A DNA stretch of 64,000 bases from Adiantum capillus-veneris (lineage: Eukaryota > Streptophyta > Polypodiopsida > Polypodiales > Pteridaceae): positions 14,323,809-14,387,808 of the forward strand of contig CM043959.1 in the NCBI GenBank assembly GCA_014529385.2. The letters are read 5' to 3'. The notes beneath the pieces are model-generated. The model was given only the letters and a program-made list of their open reading frames with translations. It was not told the origin of the DNA and did not search any database. The position numbers were made by a program, and so were the translations under genes. Shown piece after piece: positions 33,142 through 44,943 of this stretch. Within the stretch, counting starts at the first letter, position 1. Every line of letters begins with the position of its first letter.

Positions 33142-34625
33142 TGTTGCTAAATTGGCTTTATTTGACAAAAAAATAATTCTAAATCAATTATTGGATTTAT
33201 AAGTGAGAGGGTTTTCTCGCTTGGAACACCAAGAACATAATTCTAAATGAATTATTGGAGTTTTAAGTGAGAGGGTTTTTCTCACTGGAGACATCCGAGT
33301 ACATAGTATTCCTAGTGCGTCATTCAAAGTAATGACGGGAGCACTGAGAACGGGAATATCTATAAGGCCACCAAGAATGGGTACTTCTAATGCGTCACAT
33401 CGGATAGATGACAGGGAGAATCGGGAAGAAGTATCCGACCATCCCAGAACGGACATCTCTAATGCGTCATAGGATGGGTGACATAGAGCATCGCGAAGGA
33501 GATTGTACCGTAAGTTCGGTAGGAAAGGACTAGGTGATGGGTATTCTTGACGCGTCACAAGGTGGGTGACGGATGCATCGGAAAGAGAATATCCATAGTC
33601 AGGAGGAAATTCCGAACTGTGTTGGAATTACGCACAAGGACAAGCAAGCACTTGAATAAAGATGGGTTCTGAGAAGCTTTTCTTGAAAAGCGAAATATTT
33701 TAACGAGTTTTCTGAAAAGAGCAGACGCTTTCCCGCGAGGAATCTATGCCTGCATTGCATTTGTGCATGTGGTTGCATCCAAGGACACTTGGGAAGTGCT
33801 GTGAAAAGCATTGTTTTAACTTATAAGGTTTTATTGAGTTTTTGGGCAGGTTCAGACCAATTTTTAAATATGCCGACTACCCACTTAATAAGTGGGCAGC
33901 CACTTAGAAAATAAAGCAACAAGACCAGCTAGCAAATTCTCTCTCCCTATTTCCGGTAAACAACAAAAATTATAAAATTTAAATTTAAAAAAAATCCGAC
34001 GCGATCTCTGCGGCCAGCCTGTGCTCAGCTATTCTTGTTGTGGCCAGGGAGCTATAAAAGCACCACATGCCCTCACTCAGAGTAGTTGCCAGCGCCAGCA
34101 AGAGAAGACTGTGCCGCCAGAAGATGCAAGAGACTACGAAGCACGGAAGTCGCTTTTCCCACGCAAGAGCGACAGGTATCTATTGTGGATTCGCCATACG
34201 AATTGTTGTCGCGTGTTTGTGTGTGTGTTTGCAGGTACTTCATCGCAAAGGAGAAGCGGGAAGGCTTCGGCCTACGCTTGGAAAATGTCTACGGAGTCTA
34301 GACTCCGAGTATAGACGGAAAAAGGATTGAGAGCTCGCCTCTCGGATTTCCCTTGCGGGAAGGAACGACCATCGTGTCAGAGAATTAGAACGGAGGGGTT
34401 TTCTCCAGTTCTTGTGCTTGTAAAAAAAGATTCTCCCTAATAAAGGATTCTCTTTAAGGGGGGGGGGGGGCAGCCCATCTTTTGGTCCCCAGTATTGTGT
34501 CGACCTTCTCACTCTCTATCTCTCTCTCTACCTATTTCTCTCTATATCCTCTGGCTTCAGTATTAAGTGATAAATCCTATTGATCCGAATATATTTTATC
34601 TTGCTATGCGTTCCTGTTTGTGACA
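33142..34625 (+). repeat. Gypsy E 3' LTR with internal repeats
   Basis: TGTTGCTAAATTGG...TTTGTGACA, about 1484 bp. U3 holds two 'ttataagtgagagggttttctc' units (about 33190 and 33255) and several 'aatgcgtca...gggtgac' units (33330-33570). TATA box tataaaa at 34053-34059; AATAAA-type signal near 34440 followed by a G run. Confidence 0.8.
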
Positions 34626-34719
34626 ACCATGTCCGTGCATTGCCCTTCAGAAAGGATGCCGCCCGTCTGATCATGGAGTGCTCTGTATAGCGGCCTCCAA
34701 AAAATGCTATGTCAATCTA

Positions 34720-35042
34720 TTGGACAAAGGCTAAGCCTTGGGAGCATCTCAAAACCCTAAGAAAAGTGCTCAAACTTTACTGTCTGTCCTCCCTCTTTGA
34801 ATTCTTTGGGCTTCTTGCCCTTGTCGTCGAGGAAATCATATTGATTTCGTACTCGCTCTTCCTACTCGCTCTCCCTTTATTATATTCATTTCTATCAGAG
34901 ATTCCTTATGATTCCTTGCATTACATCTCAAGGTTATCATAGGCCTATTGCCCTTGCCTCATAAAAAGGATTAGAAGAGAACTCGAACTCACACGGGTGC
35001 AACATTAGCTCCGTGCGCTCTGACTTAACCACTCGGGCAACA
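34720..35042 (-). mobile_element. tRNA-derived SINE (Ser-like head)
   Basis: On the minus strand the head GTTGCCCGAGTGGTTAAG is a pol III A box in tRNA-Ser/Leu wording. It is followed by an anticodon-arm-like GGAGCTAATG and a B box GAGTTCGAGTTC about 60 nt downstream. The acceptor stem is not closed, so it is not a tRNA gene. The 3' limit is uncertain. A SINE is the usual source of such a head; a decayed tRNA pseudogene is the alternative. Confidence 0.55.
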
Positions 35043-35181
35043 GTCAACAACTGCTTCAAGCAATCGTATTTCCTTTAGCAAATAACTCTACGATCGCAGG
35101 ACAGCCTTCCGCTTCGCCCACCGCCTTGCCATGGACTCCAAGAGATGACGCTTTGACAGGAAGCTCCTCAAGCATTTTCTG

Positions 35182-35187
<6 letters not shown>

Positions 35188-35225
<38 letters not shown>
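35188..35225. repeat. (CT)n microsatellite
   Basis: About 38 bp of CT repeats followed by a short C run. Confidence 0.95.
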
Positions 35226-35227
<2 letters not shown>

Positions 35228-35312
35228 CCCCCCCCTCCCCGGCCGCCTAAAACTGCCTGAGGAGCATCTACCTTGAATCGCCTCTTCTTTTCATTTTCAA
35301 AGATCATATCAC

Positions 35313-36112
35313 CTACTGATTGGCTCTGTAAAAATGCTTTCTTTTGGCATAAAACATGTGATCGTCAGAGTCCGAACTGTCGGAGGATGAGTCCTCAATA
35401 GAACTGTCAGAAACTGGGCAAAATTTAGTCTTCTTTGCCTTTTTCTTACCCTTTACGAAGCTTTTCATTTTTGCTTCGCTTTTTCCCTTTTTTGTCTTCT
35501 TCACTCGAATCAGAAGAGCTAGAAGAACTGTCAAAAGAAGAAGAAGAAGAACTGGGTAGTCCTTCAAATCGTACACGCTTCTTTTGCTTTTTCACCGATG
35601 CAAAAGTAGATTGACGACCCAAATAACCCGGGGAGTCAGTTCCTTTCTTCTGCTTTTTGTCGTGCTTTTTGGCTTTGTTGTTCGCATCCAAAAGCCGATT
35701 GATCTGTGTATCAATCACCTCTTTTAATTCTTGCTCTGTAAACATCCTCAAAGAAGAAGGTTTCTTGAGTGCCGGTTTGATGGATGGCTCTGTGGTTTTT
35801 TGCCACTGGGTGTGCACTTCTTCGAAGGATTTCTAAGTCAAAAATTTTGCAAATTTTGGATCCTTCGCAATGTTAATCATCTTTGTAGCATTGTCAACCA
35901 CTTGTCAACGTTCCATCTCTTCAATCTCAGATTAAGTAGGCCGAGGTGGGCCATACTCTTCCTCAGATTGCTCATGAGAATCTTCTTCGCTATCTCCTCC
36001 CGCATTCCCAAATGCAGAAGAAGTCGACTGATCTCTGTTGGAATCCATAAGTGTCGCGAGAAAAGGATCGGATTTCCCGGTAGAAGAGAAATCGGCCGCG
36101 CTCTGATACCAC
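35313..36112 (-). pseudogene. Gag-like acidic/serine-rich ORF of LTR element M
   Basis: Directly after the primer site the sense strand reads MDSNRDQSTSSAFGNAGGDS (about 36050), EEDSHEQSEEEYGPPRPT, then after stops KFAKFLT and EVHTQWQKTTEPSIKPALKK, MFTEQELKEVIDTQINRLLD, a lysine-rich run and a Ser/Asp run near 35550. Its position behind a primer-binding site makes it a gag-like frame, but it lacks a recognisable capsid core or zinc knuckle. No pol follows. Frames break at about 35932, 35830 and 35446. Confidence 0.55.
36100..36111 (-). other. Primer-binding site of element M
   Basis: In sense TGGTATCAGAGC, one base inside the LTR end (plus-strand TGTAATAAAC from 36113). Confidence 0.88.
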
Positions 36113-36690
36113 TGTAATAAACTTGGGCAACCCAAGTCGAGATTCTGTCACGACACCCCAAGTCGAGATTTTATCGCGACACGAGAGAGGATCACTTAAA
36201 ATACTTCACAGCTTTGAAATCACAATTCAATTTGGTCGACACATCCCGGCGTAGTTCCATGCCCAGAGAGATTGGCCCCATAGAATGGCGCCCCTTTCGG
36301 TATTTCTTTTATATTAATCTTTGAGCAAAGTACAACTCCCCCAGGGTCCTCTGCTCTCAGACTCTGCGTCCAGATGCTTTGAAGAGTGAGGCTCTTAGGG
36401 CTCTTTTATTCTTACAAGGGATGCCCAAAAGCAAAGCCCCAAAAGCAGTTAAACTCAAAAGCAAATAATCCCTAAAGCAATTTGTTCCAAAAGCAACTGA
36501 CCCCAAAAATCTGCCCAGAAAAAGCATCAGCGCGATTTGCGGAATTTCGTACAGCTGCAGCTCAAAATCTTGCCTTGTCTGTACGGAACTGCCACGTCAG
36601 CATATCAACGGAATTTCCGGGGGTCCATACTGTTGGCCGTACTACCACGTCAGCATCTGTCCCTGCTGCCACGTCAGCAATCAGTGTGTG
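36113..36690 (-). repeat. LTR of element M (5' LTR, upstream end not resolved)
   Basis: Starts TGTAATAAACTTGGG on the plus strand. A 26-bp direct repeat (cccaagtcgagatt...cgacac) lies at about 36130-36181. The shared motif is at 36288-36310 with TATAAAAG directly upstream in sense. The far end is probably near the TG tract at 36686-36704. No 3' LTR seen. Confidence 0.6.
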
Positions 36691-36744
36691 TGTGTGTGTG
36701 TGTTTGTTTGTTCGGGGGCCTGCCACCTCACCAGTTTGTGACAA

Positions 36745-37180
36745 GCCATCCCGTCTCTCAGAAACCTTACATTCAGTCTGAAAGAGGAGGACGAGATAGC
36801 GAGGCAACTTCAAGCCTATCTTGCGAAGGGTTTTATTGAACCTAGTAACTCTTCGTGGCGCACTCCGGTTCTTCTCGCCAGAAAGAAGGATGGAAGGATC
36901 CGCTTCTGCACAGATTACAAAGGTCTCAATAAGGTCACCGTTAAGAATAAGTACACGTTGCCTCGCATGGACGACCTTATGGATCGACTATCGGGTGCTC
37001 GTTATTAAACCACGATCAATCTACGGTGCAGGTACCATCAGAAATGGATACATTTGCGTGATGTTTCGAAACCGCAATTCGTACTATACACGGTATGGAC
37101 ATTACCAGTTATTAGTTTTACCCTTAGGGTAAACCAACGCTCCTACCCCTTTCTAATAGACGATGAATGACCTCTTTCAT
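36745..37180 (+). pseudogene. Gypsy reverse transcriptase fragment, plus strand
   Basis: [60 protein letters not shown] and [12 protein letters not shown] are the RT fingers. They are followed in shifted frames by YHQ...WIHLRDVSKPQF and VLYTVWTLPVI, where the palm would start. The catalytic FxDD is not reached. It is interrupted by the solo LTR at 37224. Confidence 0.85.
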
Positions 37181-37223
37181 CTGTATCTAGGAAAGTGGTG
37201 TCAAAGGTGGCAGCGGAAGATGC

Positions 37224-38919
37224 TGAAACCGGCCCGTGGGGCGGTAGGCGTTAGCTTTCACCCGAAATTCTTTACTTTAGACACACACAAAGTACTTTGC
37301 ACAAGTAACCTGTAACAGGGATTAACACCTAAGAACACACACGGTTCGGAAGCTAGAATGCTCCGAGCAGACGCCGACAACCTGTAGGGCCCAAAATTGG
37401 CGCCCCTTTCGGTATTTCTTTATACTTTGAGAGGGTAAATTACAAAGTAGAGTCCTGGGAATCCTTTACCTGTATCCCGCTAGATACTACTTGATTTGGC
37501 CAAATTTCAACAACATAACAACCCCAAAACCTGTGCGAAATCAATTCCCTTGCTAGATCTCACTTGCACTGGCATAAACCCTCTGATTCTTGCCCAAAAA
37601 CAGTAATATTCAGCACGTTGTATTTACTGGTTTTTGCCCTGTTTTCAGCCCCAAACAATCCCCTAATTGTCCTCTGCCAGTGGGGCACTATTCCCAATGG
37701 TTCTATCGTCCGTATGGCTGAAAAACAGTCAATTTACAGCACATACACAACGCTGAAAACGCACCTGTACGGTGAGGTTATGACCCTCACCGGTGCCTGC
37801 TTTGGAGTAGTAGCTAGCTACCCCTGTTCCTGCTCAAGGAGGCTCTTGCCTCAGCACAAAAGCATGAAACCACACAGCTGTACATCAGTCAAATGAAGAG
37901 CCCTCTTGTGGGGCATCACATAGGGGGGAGAGAGAGCAGTGTGTAGTGTGCAGGTCATCACTCCTAGCACCACACTGTACATAGAGAGAAAAGCATGCAC
38001 TCCATAGCTCTTAACCTGTTAACAGGCTCTCAATGAAGCATCCCCCCAGCATAAATCGAGCGCCCCCTCTGCTGCCCTTTACCTGTAATGCATCTGCAAA
38101 CAAATAGATGCAAAAAGAAGAAGATTTCCATGACTGCCCAAAACCTGCATATCGCTGAAAACGCAGCAAAACAGCCTTGTAAACACACATCTGATGCCTT
38201 CCAATGTTGAAAATGAGCTCCTTGGTCCTAGTAAAGTCATGGGAAGCTCAAAAATGGAGAGAAATGACTGAAAATCAGAGTTATCAGCCTCCAAAAGTGC
38301 TCCAAAGAGTCAGTTATGAGTTCTGTTCTCCCAGACTTGGTAAATTGACCAAAAATTGCCACTTGGCACTCATACATGCAATTTCCCCGCACTGGGCTTC
38401 CTGCTTTAAAATCTCTCAACTGGTGCATCAGTTGACTTTGCAGCAGAGTAATAAAATGTTCCCCTGGTCATGCCGAAGGTAATGACGCGAACACATTTCA
38501 CAGCCCAAAATAGCAGTTCCCTAATTTTTAGGAGATGCTTCCATTGGGCTCCCATTGGTCGTCTGACCATCTATCCTCATTGGGACCACATCCAAAAGTG
38601 CAATGTGACCCAACTGTCGGATACTTTCTGTTGGTGATCCCACCTTGACTTTATGCCTTTATTAAGTTCACTTCCTAGTATCAACCAACTTGCTAAGTGT
38701 GACGGGGGGACCTACATGATCTTGAACTGAGCCTAGACATCCTTTTACTTTACAAGTTCCAATGCCGACCAACTTCCCGTCTGCGGGTGAAACTACCGTT
38801 CACATTGGCCATACAATGTCCGACCATTGCAACTTCAAAAAGAGGGTCTCAAAAATTAAACAAAAATCATTGGAAAGAAACCAACAACTAAGGTTAGCAG
38901 TTACCACGTCCTCGTGACA
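37224..38919 (-). repeat. Solo LTR of the gypsy B family with 5-bp target duplication
   Basis: Starts TGAAACCGGCCCGTGG and ends CCTCGTGACA; both ends correspond to the ends of the gypsy B LTR. Flanked by GATGC on both sides (37219-37223 and 38920-38924). It carries the shared motif (37400-37422) with TATAAAG in sense. With no internal part, it is the product of LTR-LTR recombination. Similarity with 19355-20704 runs along the whole length ('actgtacat', 'gtggggcat', 'ttcctg...ggctcttgcct'). Confidence 0.85.
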
Positions 38920-38924
38920 GATGC

Positions 38925-40745
38925 AAAGAAGACAAGCACTAGCTCGTGATCCGGTGGACACCTCGACTCCGATCTAGAACACATATGAGAATGAGAGAGA
39001 CAGAGAGAGAGATCTAGGAAAGGCTCTCCATGCTGATAACAATCTGCTCATACAAGTGACCAAACTGACATGCCAATTGGATAGACCCGAGGTACACACA
39101 ATTGCAACTGCTATTGACACCAACCTACCCACGGAGAGAGAGATCAGCCTCCCTCAAGGCTAGCCACTACATGGATGCTCTCTAGATGGCTGAATGTCTT
39201 TGCTCTCCTAGGCCCGCATCGTCGTGGAGATGCTCTGCCTGAGCCTGAGATGGCACACAAGAGGATTTCGTGAGGACGAAATGCAAGGCTAGTCTGTTGC
39301 CCACACTTGCACATGCTGCCCTCTACATAGGCCAATACGCCATGCATGGCTGGCTACCTGCTGCCCAAAAATGTAGGTGTTGGACTGCCCCCCTCCTGCC
39401 TACCGGCTGTTGGCCTAAAAGGGTTGCCCACTAGGACACCCAAGGAAGGGCGCCTCCCTACTGGGGCTCATCTACATGCCCAATAGGTGAACCCCCCCCC
39501 CTTCTCCCTATATAGTGCCAAGCCCACTCGGCCCAAGCCAAGCTCCATGCTCCGTGACCCTGGAAAAAGGGAGAGAAGAAGGAGATGGGCACTAGATGCT
39601 AGAAAAAATAGGAGGAACATGGGATACAATATCCCAGGCTTCCAAGAGGCAATTGGACATAGAACCAAGCCTAAAACCCAAGTCTAAACATGGCTAGATA
39701 CAACCCGACATGAGAAACCTACCTCACACTGGTCGGGCACAGCCACAAAACAGTCCCCCACTCCCTAACACTCCACCCGTCCTTGGGAGAAACTGGGTTT
39801 GATTGGACGAACCAAGAGAGATGCCTGAACTCTAACACTCCCTCTCAACTCCTGGAAAGGAAGTCAGACCAAGAAACTGGAGTGAGCAATGTGCAATTGT
39901 AAAGAGAGGGTTCCATGGACGAGGATATCTGCTGCTGAACTCCGAGATTGAATAGTACCTGCCAGTATACCATCCAACCGCTACTCCCGAAAGACGTCCG
40001 GAAAGTACAATGTTGCTTGCTGAAAGTAAATCCAGCCCTATCAAGAATCTCCTCGAGCCAATTGACTCATAAGTCGCACAACCAGCATCTACAAAAGGTA
40101 CTACTACTGACCGCTTCAAGAGAAAGCGTCAAAACTGAGGATAAACGCATAAACTACTGGTATCCGGATCATTTCTAAATTCGAAAGTACTCCATCCTCA
40201 TCACACCACAAATCCGATAGACGAAGCAACCACCAAAATGGTCAAAGAAAACACCCGCCAAGATACTAATTGCACTGTGGACTGAAGCACACCATCCAAG
40301 GCCGCAAGAAATGGGTAAGGAAACCAAGGACTCGAAGGCACCGTGCATGGTATTCCACTGTATGGAGCACCTGTAGTCAACTGAAGATAATAACGTGGAA
40401 GCACCCTCTAAAAGAGAAGCATCCTCATTAGTACGCCCGGAGGTAAAAACTGTCTCAGCTTGGGTCGGAAGAGACCAAACAATGTCACTGAAAGCTCTAG
40501 AGCTAAAGCTGAGGACTCCCCCCAAGATAGGAAGGCCCCCTCCCGCTCAATCCTGGGAGAAGAGAATGAGTACCACCAAAAGAAATCTGAGACAACCTGA
40601 AGTGAAACTATTGCGTGTGCAAGTGAATAGCAAGACGTGAATCTCATGGAACTCAAGACTCAAAGATATGTTAAAATAGGGGTTTTTTAATATCCCGCGA
40701 ATGCACGTTATATAGAGGGTACTGAACGGTGAGCCCCCTGAGCAT
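38925..40745 (-). pseudogene. Weak copia 3' remnant with possible 3' LTR
   Basis: Near 39838-39852 the sense strand has a GGAGTTGAGAGGGAG polypurine tract followed by TGTTAGAG, a classic copia 3' LTR start. Upstream in sense, fragments such as SAADILVHG and FLGLTSFPGVE recall the copia C-terminus (QLADILTK, KLG...). The LTR would extend from 39837 downward, with a TATA-like tatatag near 39512. Indels are too many to be certain. The rest to 40.74 kb shows nothing else. Confidence 0.4.
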
Positions 40746-41486
40746 GTCATAGTCACCAATTCTGACTATCGTATTGTACTTATCTCTGTACAGATTGGGA
40801 AACATATCTTCTAAATTTTGAATAACTTTTCAAAAATTTATATGCTATCTCATGAAGAACCCTCTACAAGAGGATTTAATAACCATAGATCACCTAATGC
40901 AAAAATTCATTGTAATGTACTTCAAAAACACCTTAAACATCTTGCAAAAACAAAACTTGCCAGATTCGAAGTAAGTGCACGAGCACCTACCTGTGGGTAA
41001 TCTTAAAATTTCCATAGCCGAGGTTGATGATGTTTCCGTCGCACATATTTTCATCATATAGCTCAGGCCAACATCCCGCCATCCAAAGGTGTATATATGA
41101 AAGAGGTCATGTGTAGGCTGCAAGAACCAACCAATGCAAACTAAGAAGCTGCTTCCTCACAATTCCTTGCTTGAAGGGGGTGTGTTGTCACTACGCCGTG
41201 AATCATGTGTGTGTTGTTGATGCAAATAGGTTGACAACAAGGCGGTATCTTAGTATTGAGCCCATGATAGGTACCATGTGTATACTCTGCATCATGACCT
41301 GTGGAGACGTATCACCTGGGCAAGCGGTACCACATCTTAAGGCCTCACGGGAAGATGTACATCATGTAACGAGCGCCATCATGCTTGAAGGCGAAGAGAT
41401 AGGATTGCAACGAAAGGCTGGCAGGGCATTGCAAAATGCTGTAGAGAACTAACGCGCAAGGTTAATGAAGTGTTAAGGAGATAATA

Positions 41487-42007
41487 ACCGCCAGACGCCA
41501 TAATGATTTCCAGAGAGAGCGTTCGTGGAGAGAGAAAGAGATAGCAATATGAGCCGTTCCATGCGACTTGTGTAAATTCGGGAACAGAGGTAAATTCGGG
41601 CGTCCTCGCCCCCCCTCCCCCTCTCAAACGCCACCTTTGCAAGCCTATCACCTTAACCACCTCACCTGCGCGTGCTCGTTGAAAGCAATGGGAGAAGGGT
41701 TTCTTTTATGATAAACCCGTTGCTGTGTAAATTCGGGTCAGCTTTAATAAATTCAAGCAAATTGGTAAATTCGGAGGACGCCGCGAGATCAACGGTCCAC
41801 GATGCCCACGCTCCCCAAAAAAGGTGTGAGCCATTGATCGCATCTAGCCCATGCCCGTTTGAGATAGTGCTGAGGATAGCCGCCCGTTGCATTTCCAAAC
41901 AAAGAGCATTCGAGACCGAGTTCTTTCATACTTCCCTTGCCGACACCTGGAAAGCATCATCTCCAGATTCTGGATTTCAACCATTTGTTCGAAAACGAGC
42001 ACACATA
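41487..42007. repeat. About 520-bp segment present only in copy A
   Basis: Copy B runs straight from 'aaggagataata' to 'ctccgcattcaag', whereas copy A has about 520 bp between them. The insert contains four 'gtaaattcgg' units. A possible ATA duplication flanks it; no terminal inverted repeats seen. Either an insertion here or a deletion in copy B. Confidence 0.6.
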
Positions 42008-42467
42008 CTCCACATTCAAGTCCCAAAATGTAAAGCAATCTCTCCTTAGATAACGTCAATATCCCCTCATCAAAGGAGGGTCAGTGCATGCCAAGTTAGT
42101 GTAGGGACTCCATCTCGGCATGGGAGAATCGTCTTATAAAACCCGTTATGCTCATAACTGAGCCAGTGTACGACACATTTATGGTGAAAAATGATGCTAA
42201 AAGTAAAGAACTACAAATTGGTGTGGGAAATAAAGAGATAAGGAGAGCGAAAGGGTGAGGGAACCTATAGGTTACCACTGTATGGCTAGATAAAGAGGTA
42301 TAGGTTACAAGCGTATGGCTAGATAAAGAGAGAATGTGTATGAGAAGCCTAGTGAGTGTTGCCGATTGGTCCACCATGTAGAGAAGGATAGAGAGAGATA
42401 GAAAGAGCCAAATTACCAGAGACGAAAGAATTTGGTCAAGGGTAAGACAAGGCATTTTCATCAAGAT

Positions 42468-42470
<3 letters not shown>

Positions 42471-42513
<43 letters not shown>
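42471..42513. repeat. (TG)n microsatellite
   Basis: About 43 bp uninterrupted TG. Confidence 0.95.
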
Positions 42514-42515
<2 letters not shown>

Positions 42516-42540
42516 CCCTCCCCCATCCCAAAGGAAAGAT

Positions 42541-42570
42541 CCACTTGGTGGAGTACAGTCCACCAAGTGG
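42541..42570. repeat. Perfect 12-bp inverted repeat with 6-nt loop
   Basis: CCACTTGGTGGA (42541-42552), six bases, TCCACCAAGTGG (42559-42570). No T run follows, so it is not a pol III or bacterial-type terminator. Confidence 0.9.
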
Positions 42571-44433
42571 AACTATCTCCCACCAATTGCAGTAAATGCT
42601 TCTTAAAAATTTCAATGTTTATAAATCAATCTTCTGTAATGTGTTGAAAAGGGTTTTGATATGAGAATACCAAATTGTTGTAGGATAAAGGGGTCCTCCA
42701 AGGAGGAGAATATGGTACTATGAAAACTACATACCTGAAATCTCATGTTTTTTATCGATGTGTCACCCCAAATTTGTGAACTATGTCATCATGGTGGTTA
42801 TTATAATATACTCCAATCTTACAAGACAAAGACGGACTAAAATTCCACCCCTATTCATAGGTGGACATTGATTACAATACAAGGATTATATGTAAGCTTG
42901 TAGGTGCTTGACCAATTTAAAAGCTACAGAGCCCCAACCCATCTCTTTGGATTGGGTGGGTCAAGCTAGTATTGATGTAGCTTGTAGGTGTTTGACCAAT
43001 TTAGGATCTACAGAGCCCCAACCCATCCCTTTGGATTGGGTGGGTCAAGCTAGTATTAATGTAATTGATCTACGGCCATTGTATGGTGCTAACCCGACCA
43101 AAGGCTAGCTAGGAAGAAGTGTGTGTTTGAAATGAAAAGCCTAACAATAGTTTTATTATACAAACTATTGAACCATACAATAGAGTAGATCATATTTTAC
43201 ATATGGACAAGGCCAATGATTACAAACTATCATTTATTTTCAACCATATACCAAAGTCAAATTATGGCAAATGTATCAATAAAGCCAAGTAGTACCCCCT
43301 TTTTAAAAAAAATATAGGACAACATCGAGAAAATACTAAAAAGTTGTTGTAATTGCCATCTCTTTGGAGACCCACACAGGAAGATTAAGGTTTCTAAACA
43401 AAATTGAGAACTTTAAATAGTTACGTACTCATAATAAGTATACATTATTTTTTAACTTATTTAACTTCATTCACCATGCATGATATATGAGAAAAATGAC
43501 CCAATCACCATGTAAGAAATCTAAGTAAAAGCTGGTGTGTATCTTTTGATTTAAAATCCATTGACTTAAAGAATTAATCAAGCAAATCTACAAAAGGTTG
43601 GAAAGCTTTTGGTGGGAAAGTAGAGTAGGTTTCAAAAAACCTTATGTAGATAGTGTAACCATACATATCCAGAGATATGAACCGTGATGTCCATAAGCAA
43701 GTTAATTTGATATAGAGTAAGACCTATACCTTACTGGTAAGTCAAACAAATTCCAGATTCCTAGAGTACACAAAGTTAAACTCTATATGTAAGGTACTAA
43801 TGCAAACTTTCTATATTAAGCCAAACTCCATAGAGGTATAAACCGGTTCACAATCAATCCAAAAAAAAGTTCAAATTATGACAATTATACTAATAGTTGG
43901 TGATAATGCTTCACAATGATTAATGTTTTAGAAAAAAGTCAGATACATTAGTTCTCGAATATTTGAGTAGAATCTTGTTTGATTTATTTATATGGTTTTC
44001 AAAACAAACTGTAATCAAATCCCACTTGATTAAGTTCATCCAAGAGATCAATTATCCTTCACTTCCCTACGCATCTTGTACCCCGCATGCAAAGGCCGAC
44101 AACAACTAATTCAATTAGACTTTCAGAGTTCCTTGCCATTTCCAGTAGTGATCACACCTCCCATCCAATACCATGTTGGTAAGCCGAACCAATTTCAAGA
44201 GTCTGAGAGTGTACAAAGATGAACTTTATGTGGAAAGTATCAATGCAGAATTCCTACCTTGAGCCAAGTTGTCCATAGGTATAAACTGGCTTACAATCAA
44301 TCAAAATAGGTCCCAAATTTGACAAATATACTATCAGATGGTCATATTATTTCACAATGTTATAAAGCTTTCGAAAAAAACCATGTGAGATATACCAAAA
44401 AAAAAACGCTACATGCCAGCTGTAATCTACCCA
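42571..44433. repeat. Gene-free region with two sets of imperfect tandem repeats
   Basis: Two units of about 84 bp at 42901-42984 and 42985-43068, each with 'cagagccccaacccat' and 'ggattgggtgggtcaagc'. A second pair of about 220 bp (43690-43920 and 44150-44370) shares 'gagtacacaaa/gtgtacaaaga', 'ccataggtataaactgg' and 'cacaatcaatc'. AT-rich, no coding signal. Confidence 0.65.
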
Positions 44434-44943
44434 CATGTCATAGTTGCCAATTTTGACTATCTTATTATACTTATATTTGTACAGTTTGGGAAACATATCT
44501 TCTAAATTTTTAATAAGTTTTCAAAAAGTTAGATACTATCTCATGAAGAACCCTCTACAGGAGGATTTAATAACCATAGATCACCTAATGCAAAAATTCA
44601 TTGTAATGTACTTCAAAAACACCTTAAACATCTTGCTGAACCAAAACTGGCCAGATTCTAAGTAGGTGCACGAGCACCTACCTGTGGGTAACCTTAAAAT
44701 GTCCATAGCCGAGGTTGATGATGGCTTCCATAGCACATATTTTCATCATATGGCTCAGTCCAACATCCCGCCATCCCCGAAGGTGTATGTATGAAAGAGG
44801 TCCTTTGTAGGCTGCAAGAACCAACCAATGAAAATTGAGAAGCTGCTTCCTCACAATTTCTTGCTTGAAGGGGGTGTGTTGTCACTACACCGTGAATCGT
44901 GTGTGTTGTTGATGCAAATAGGTTGACATCAAGGCGGTATCTT
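44434..44943. repeat. Dispersed repeat R1, copy B, left part
   Basis: Matches 40746-41257 of copy A nearly throughout and ends with ATCTT, the target duplication, at 44939-44943, where gypsy A begins. Confidence 0.9.

Larger units (their letters stand above)
31785..34625 (+). mobile_element. Ty3/gypsy element E, internally deleted, 5' LTR truncated
   Basis: Plus order: 58-bp remnant of the 5' LTR (31785-31842, matching 34567-34625), initiator-Met primer site 31844-31855, gag, short non-coding interior, polypurine tract (agtgagaggga) and full 3' LTR 33142-34625. No RT, RNase H or integrase remains between 32.66 and 33.14 kb, so mobilisation would need another element's enzymes. It sits just upstream of the first visible LRRC9-like exon, in opposite orientation. 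Confidence 0.82.
40746..42520. repeat. Dispersed repeat R1, copy A
   Basis: About 1.25 kb of clear similarity to copy B (44434-44943 joined to 53178-53930): 'gggaaacatatcttctaaattt', 'catgaagaaccctctaca', 'ggcggtatctt', 'cccatgataggtaccatg', 'ccccatca...ggagggt', 'aactacaaattggtgtggga'. Both copies end in a TG tract (42471-42513 here). No coding frame. It shows the site that gypsy A entered in copy B, still uninterrupted. Confidence 0.85.

Noticed and set aside
34965-35042. A functional tRNA-Ser gene
   Set aside because: A and B boxes are present but acceptor-stem pairing is missing and no T-run terminator directly follows.
35313-36112. Acidic/Ser-rich minus frames as a nuclear host protein
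   Set aside because: They start right behind an initiator-Met primer site and LTR, so a gag-like retroelement frame is the simpler reading.
42541-42570. Hairpin as a transcription terminator
   Set aside because: No T tract and no transcription unit nearby; in a plant nuclear context such a hairpin is not a terminator signal.
42901-43068. Two spaced repeats as a CRISPR-like array
   Set aside because: Only two long units with mismatches, in a eukaryotic repeat region; plain tandem duplication.
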